Assembly (NCBI GenBank): GCA_963836085.1
Contig: CAWIHT010000008.1
Span: forward strand, 124,001 to 188,000
Origin: JAHEEL01 sp963836085
Lineage (GTDB): Bacteria; Actinomycetota; Acidimicrobiia; Spongiisociales; UBA5794
DNA length: 64,000 nucleotides
Reading direction: 5' to 3'
Within the stretch, counting starts at the first letter, position 1, and every line of letters starts with the position of its first letter. Below, in pieces: positions 60,248 to 64,000 of the stretch. The translations under genes were made by a program, and so were the position numbers. A model generated the notes under the pieces. It was not told where the DNA came from, made no database searches, and was given only the letters and a program-made list of their open reading frames with translations.

Positions 60248-60374
60248 CGGACTCCAGTGGGTTCATTGGACTTCGGCGATGAACCCTATTCGCACTATCG
60301 CCATAGGGGAAATAGAGAGCCCGGCCAACTCCGACAGCGCGACGGCAGTGGCCGTCCCATCGAGGTTTCGTGGC

Positions 60375-61469
60375 TCAACCCGCGACGAGGAGCGGGATCA
60401 GGCGTTCCTCATCGGTGAGGGCGCCGTGGTTGCCGACCATGCGGTCGTCGGAACGCTTGTGGAGGAGGAGCACGCCGTCGTCGGCGATGAGAACACCATC
60501 GGGGGAGCGTCCGTCGAACGAAGGGTGACGTGGTCCCGGCCCCCACCACTCGGCCATGTCCTCGATGGGAATCCAGGTCGCCGGCAGTTCTGCCTCGAGT
60601 GACGCCCCATCTCCGAGGACGAACATGGCTCGACCATCGCCGTAGAACACGCGGCCGTCGTGGAGGTTCCGCGGAATCTTGAACTGGCGATCCTTCGGGA
60701 AGTCGACGTGACCGTGGTCGGCCGTCCCGATCAAGGCGGCTCCCTCGGGCAGCCGAGCAGTGACCTGCTCCCAGACCCAGGCCACCGTTTTGAGAGCTTC
60801 GGCGTACTCGTCGGAGTCCTGGCCGTAGACGTGCGCCGCGAAGTCGACGTGCGGGAGGTAGGTGAAGATCAGACGCCGCGGTTCCGCCGCAACCTGGACG
60901 GTCGCGTCGGCCACTTCGTCGAGCGTGAACGCCGGTTCGATCCGGCACCCCCGGTAGAGGGCCTTCGAGAGCGGCGTGCCGGTGAAGTTGCCCGGCTGAA
61001 CCGTGATCGGCTCGATCCCGGCGGCGTTCAGCCGCTCCCACAGGTTTGGCGCTGGGAGGAGCGACGAGGTGTCGTAGGCAACCGGGTCCCCCCACAGCGT
61101 GGTCCACTTGATGGTGTTGACGACCCGGTCGAGTTCGGGGATCCAGGACTGGTATCCGAGGAGACCATGCTGCGATGGTGAGAGCGCGGTGGCGACGCTT
61201 GCCAGGCTCACCGTCGTGGTGGCAGGGAACGGAGCGTCGATGCTCGACCGGAGAGCGCTCTTGAGCGGCGCCGCCGACGGATGGCCGAGCTGGAGGCTTC
61301 CGAGGCCGTCGAACAAGAAAAGCACATAGGTCGAGGCGTCAGGGATCTCGGCGGCCGGCGCCGGGTGGAGGCGAGAGAATTCGGACGAACCGGTCAGCCG
61401 GAACTCGAGCTCCGACACGAGATTCGGGAGCGAACCACCGGTGTAGTCGGGTACGGTGATCGAAGGCAT
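60375..61469 (-). CDS. Alkaline-phosphatase-superfamily phosphodiesterase
   Basis: 364 residues, soluble. LFLFDGLGSLQL carries the first metal Asp, TTTVSLASVATALSPSQHG the nucleophile Thr, YLPHVDFAAHVYG the Asp/His pair, GTADHGHVDFP the metal Asp-His, and a late VGNHGAL the last His. This order is that of nucleotide pyrophosphatase/phosphodiesterases and related cofactor-independent phosphomutases. It has no signal peptide. It starts at ATG 61469 and lies ahead of the iron importer with a 127-base gap, so it is probably not in the same operon. Confidence 0.85.
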   Translation of the reverse strand: MPSITVPDYTGGSLPNLVSELEFRLTGSSEFSRLHPAPAAEIPDASTYVLFLFDGLGSLQLGHPSAAPLKSALRSSIDAPFPATTTVSLASVATALSPSQHGLLGYQSWIPELDRVVNTIKWTTLWGDPVAYDTSSLLPAPNLWERLNAAGIEPITVQPGNFTGTPLSKALYRGCRIEPAFTLDEVADATVQVAAEPRRLIFTYLPHVDFAAHVYGQDSDEYAEALKTVAWVWEQVTARLPEGAALIGTADHGHVDFPKDRQFKIPRNLHDGRVFYGDGRAMFVLGDGASLEAELPATWIPIEDMAEWWGPGPRHPSFDGRSPDGVLIADDGVLLLHKRSDDRMVGNHGALTDEERLIPLLVAG

Positions 61470-61557
61470 GGTCGGACGGTACCCGACGGCGCGCCGTTTG
61501 GTTGCGGTGGTCCAACGGCACATCTGCGAGGCGGCCTCGGCCAGGACACCGGTTGAT

Positions 61558-61585
61558 TTGGACCGCCCCACCAACCCGATAGACT
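61558..61585 (+). promoter_or_regulatory. Candidate promoter of nuo operon 2
   Basis: TTGGAC (61558-61563), 16 bases, TAGACT (61580-61585). The arrangement and the -10 hexamer are identical to the promoter of nuo operon 1. The first gene begins 59 bases further on. Confidence 0.6.
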
Positions 61586-61643
61586 TCCGCCGTCGGAGGG
61601 CCCGGAGCGGGGCCAGGCGAAAACTTCGAGAGGGCGTCCACAC

Positions 61644-62027
61644 GTGCGCAATGAATACTTCGGCGACTACACAACGGTCGCCGTATTCCTGCTTGCCGGT
61701 GTCGTTCTCGTGGGTGCCGCGGTCATTGTTGCCAACCTGGTCGCCCCTCGCCGTCCCAGCCTGCTGAAGAGCACGGCCTACGAGTCGGGTATTGAGCCGA
61801 TCGGCGGTGGTTGGAACCAGAGCCACATCCGGTACTACGTGTTTGCCCTGCTGTTCCTCGTCTTCGACGTCGAGGCCGTCTTCATTTTCCCGTGGGCCGT
61901 ATCAACGGACTACTTCAAGGCCATCGGCAACGGTGCGCTCTTCTTCTTCGAAATGGTCGCCTTCGTCGTCATCCTCTTCTTTGGCCTGATCTATGCGATC
62001 CGCAAGGGCGTGCTGCGATGGGAGTAG
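61644..62027 (+). CDS. nuoA: NADH-quinone oxidoreductase subunit A (operon 2)
   Basis: 127 residues, three membrane helices, with RYYVFALLFLVFDVEAVFIF. The quinone-loop motif is YESGIEP, serine replacing the cysteine of the first NuoA. It starts at GTG 61644. Overlaps nuoB2, so a second and diverged complex I operon begins here. Confidence 0.94.
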   Translation: MRNEYFGDYTTVAVFLLAGVVLVGAAVIVANLVAPRRPSLLKSTAYESGIEPIGGGWNQSHIRYYVFALLFLVFDVEAVFIFPWAVSTDYFKAIGNGALFFFEMVAFVVILFFGLIYAIRKGVLRWE

Positions 62028-62515
62028 TGGAGAAGTTCGGCGGCATCAAGCCCGTCTCGTGGCTGCTCAACTGGTCACGCAAGTACTCTCTCTGGTACTT
62101 CCAGTTCGGGCTCGCATGCTGTGCCATCGAGGTGATGGCTGTGTCGAGTCCGAGATACGACTTCATGCGCTTCGGCATCGTGCCACTTCCCGCCTCTCCG
62201 CGCCAGGCTGACCTGATGGTCGTCGCGGGAACGGTCACCGACAAGATGGCACCCGCTGTGAAGCGCCTCTACGAGCAGATGCCGGAACCCAAGTACATCA
62301 TCTCGATGGGATCCTGCGCCAACACCGGAGGGCCCTACTGGGACTCGTACTCGGTGCTCAAGGGTGTCGACCAGGTGATGCCGGTCGATGTGTACGTCCC
62401 GGGTTGCCCGCCCCGGCCCGAGGCGCTACTCGAGGGCATCGTCATGCTGCAAGAACAGATCACGAACGAAGACCCGCGCGAGGTATGGAGCAAGGTTGAT
62501 GAACGACCAACCTGA
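62018..62515 (+). CDS. nuoB: NADH-quinone oxidoreductase subunit B (operon 2)
   Basis: 165 residues with all N2 ligands: CC in FGLACCAIEVM, C in SMGSCANTGGPY and C in VPGCPPRP. It resembles the canonical NuoB of gram-positive and proteobacterial enzymes more than NuoB1 does. It overlaps nuoA2 and nuoC2. Confidence 0.95.
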   Translation: MGVVEKFGGIKPVSWLLNWSRKYSLWYFQFGLACCAIEVMAVSSPRYDFMRFGIVPLPASPRQADLMVVAGTVTDKMAPAVKRLYEQMPEPKYIISMGSCANTGGPYWDSYSVLKGVDQVMPVDVYVPGCPPRPEALLEGIVMLQEQITNEDPREVWSKVDERPT

Positions 62516-63077
62516 TTCCACCGACCCCCTCGACGCCTACGCCACCGGCCTCGCTGAGCGCCTGGGCGGGCGCGCCGTTGTCGAACACGACACCGTTCGC
62601 ATCTACATCGACCGCAACGACTGGGTCGAGACCCTGCGGCGTGCCAGGGACGAGGAAGGCCTGTCGTTCTTCTCGTGGCTCGCCGGGATCGACTGGTCCA
62701 AGGACGTCGAAGTCGGTGACACCGTCGAGGATCCCGACGACCTGGAAGAACGCTTCGAAGTGATGTGCCGGCTCTCATCGATCGCGAACGCCGACGGTGC
62801 ACAATTCGTGGCCTCGCTGCCGAAGGACGACCCGGTCATCGACTCGCTCACGGACATCTTCGGTGGAGCCGAATGGCACGAGCGGGAAACGCATGACATG
62901 TTCGGCATCGAGTTCGCCGACAACCCCAACTTGACGCCGATCTACCTGCCCGAGGGGTTCATCGGCCACCCGCTCCTCAAGTCCTACCCGCTGCTCGCCC
63001 GAGAAGTGAAGCCGTGGCCTGGCGACGTAGACGTGGAAGCTTTGCCGGTTGACGAGGATGAGGGGTCAGACGCGTGA
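62499..63077 (+). CDS. nuoC: NADH-quinone oxidoreductase subunit C (operon 2)
   Basis: 192 residues. EWHERETHDMFGIEFADNPN is the 30-kDa signature. It lacks the acidic N-terminal extension of NuoC1. The ATG at 62499 overlaps nuoB2 by 17 bases. A 139-base spacer with a heptamer array and R2 follows before nuoD2. Confidence 0.93.
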   Translation: MNDQPDSTDPLDAYATGLAERLGGRAVVEHDTVRIYIDRNDWVETLRRARDEEGLSFFSWLAGIDWSKDVEVGDTVEDPDDLEERFEVMCRLSSIANADGAQFVASLPKDDPVIDSLTDIFGGAEWHERETHDMFGIEFADNPNLTPIYLPEGFIGHPLLKSYPLLAREVKPWPGDVDVEALPVDEDEGSDA

Positions 63078-63100
63078 GCTTCTTCATCCCAGGCGTTGGC

Positions 63101-63128
63101 TGCGAGCTGCGAGCTGCGAGCTGCGAGC
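63101..63128. repeat. Heptanucleotide array (TGCGAGC)4
   Basis: Four perfect TGCGAGC units directly before R2 copy c, between nuoC2 and nuoD2. Confidence 0.92.
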
Positions 63129-63130
63129 CC

Positions 63131-63214
63131 GGAGCCCCCTCCGCTGCGCTCCGGCCTGGCGGCCGGTGCTCGCGCCTCCCCCACTTCGTGGGAGAGGCGA
63201 AGAAGGGGGGTCTC
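63131..63214 (+). repeat. R2 palindromic repeat, copy c
   Basis: GAGCCCCCTCCGCTGCGCTC, CGGCCTGGCGGCCGGTGCTC, then the hairpin CCCCCAC-TTC-GTGGGAG and AGGCGAAGAAGGGGGGTCTC. Its purine-rich end is the only possible ribosome binding site for nuoD2. Confidence 0.9.
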
Positions 63215-63216
63215 GT

Positions 63217-64000
63217 ATGACTTCTGAGTACGAGGCGCTCATGCATCGGTCTGAGGTTGCGGTCTCGGTTGAGCTGCAGACACAGGACATGACGCTCAAT
63301 ATCGGTCCGCAGCACCCGTCCACCCATGGCGTTCTACGCCTGGTTGCGAACGTGGACGGAGAACGGATCTCCAGTGTCGAGCCGGCGATCGGCTACATGC
63401 ACCGGGGATATGAGAAGCTCGCCGAGGTGCGCACCTACGCGCAGATGACCGCACTCGTCAACCGCATCGACTGGGTGTCCGGGTTTGCCAGCGAGGTCCC
63501 GTTCATCATCGGTGTCGAGAAGCTCACCGGCATCGAACCGACGCCCCGAGCCCAATGGATCAGGCTCATCCTCTCCGAACTGTTCCGGATCTCATCGCAT
63601 ATCGTGTTCACGTCCTCCTATCCCCTCGAGTTGGGCGGTGTGACGCCGCTGTTCCACGCACTGCGCGAACGCGAACGCGTTCTCGAACTCATCGAGGCGA
63701 TGACCGGCGGACGCTTCCACCCGAACTTCAATCGCGTCGGAGGCATCAAGCCGGCGGCCGGGGGAGGGAAGACCCAGAAACAGGTCTCGATGGACATCCC
63801 CGAAGGCTGGCTCGAGGACGTCAAGGCCGCGATGCAACGGGTGCTCAAGGCCACCGAAGACAGCGACACGCTCGTCACCGGCAACGAACTGATCAAGAAG
63901 CGAACGGTCGGCGTTGGCTGTATCCCAGGGGACAAGGCAATCGAGTACGGACTCTCGGGGCCGAACCTCCGGGCCTCCGGCGTCGCCTACGACCTGCGGA
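63217..64000 (+). CDS. nuoD: NADH-quinone oxidoreductase subunit D (operon 2), cut by the window end
   Basis: 261 residues are visible, open to the last base. NIGPQHPSTHGVLRLV at the quinone site, AIGYMHRGYEKLAE and SSHIVFTSSYPLELGG are 49-kDa subunit signatures. It lacks the ~95-residue acidic extension of NuoD1. The ATG at 63217 depends on GGGGGG in the R2 repeat for ribosome binding. Confidence 0.94.
   Translation, partial: MTSEYEALMHRSEVAVSVELQTQDMTLNIGPQHPSTHGVLRLVANVDGERISSVEPAIGYMHRGYEKLAEVRTYAQMTALVNRIDWVSGFASEVPFIIGVEKLTGIEPTPRAQWIRLILSELFRISSHIVFTSSYPLELGGVTPLFHALRERERVLELIEAMTGGRFHPNFNRVGGIKPAAGGGKTQKQVSMDIPEGWLEDVKAAMQRVLKATEDSDTLVTGNELIKKRTVGVGCIPGDKAIEYGLSGPNLRASGVAYDLR

Noticed and set aside
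1..64000. tRNA, rRNA and other standard RNA genes
   Set aside because: Reading the spacers on both strands I saw no cloverleaf with a TTCGA-type T-loop or rRNA segments; a tRNAscan-SE run would be decisive.

Overview
The window reads as high-GC chromosomal DNA of an actinomycete-type bacterium (phylum Actinomycetota), most likely an uncultured Acidimicrobiia-like lineage. Supporting signs are an MshA-type mycothiol glycosyltransferase, an RsiG-like c-di-GMP-responsive anti-sigma protein, a decayed 13E12/DUF222-HNH gene, a B12-dependent ribonucleotide reductase with NrdR-like boxes, frequent GTG starts and very short leaders. The class-level placement is inference.

Layout. 1-1675 (minus): a kinase-like/flippase-type membrane protein cut by the edge, and a PAP2 phosphatase. 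1917-3056: the 13E12 pseudogene, then a repeat-filled spacer. 3484-9526 (minus): nrdJ, an MFS transporter and two envelope proteins. 9603-17017 (plus): an acyl-CoA synthetase with a glutamine amidotransferase, an ECF sigma factor coupled to a membrane-anchored double-propeller protein, a lipoprotein and a Clp1-like P-loop protein. 17361-24160 (minus): mshA, a CelD-like acetyltransferase, asparaginase, an RsiG-like protein, an M23 peptidase, a MoaD-like/membrane fusion and an unknown. 24307-28232: HMG-CoA lyase, an IS481-type element, a SAM hydrolase and rex. 28236-38343: a respiratory region with a split-cytochrome-b bc complex on the minus strand and, divergently, a CcoN-CcoO-like fusion and a repeat-rich membrane cytochrome c. 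38395-55140: a menaquinone/geranylgeranyl reductase and a complete nuoA-N complex I operon. 55121-56584: a bactofilin-like membrane protein. 56581-61469 (minus): an iron(III)-type ABC importer and a phosphodiesterase. 61644-end: a second, diverged nuoABCD set that runs off the window.

The respiratory genes form one theme: NADH enters through two complex I variants, passes to menaquinone, then to a b6f-like split bc complex and c-type cytochromes, with the NADH/NAD-sensing repressor Rex encoded next door. The CcoN-like protein has lost essentially all heme-copper ligands. A short recurring module (x-P-E-x-L-x-x-R-S-A-x-A-R-A) is shared by the cytochrome b C-terminal subunit and, about six times, by the neighbouring cytochrome c. 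This suggests an undescribed docking system between complexes.

A second theme is repeat invasion. Three families of palindromic elements (called R1, R2 and R3 here) and many heptanucleotide tandem arrays are scattered through the window. Some lie inside genes, where they change stop codons, reading frame or ribosome binding sites. One R1 copy is split by the IS481-type element with a clean 6-bp target duplication.
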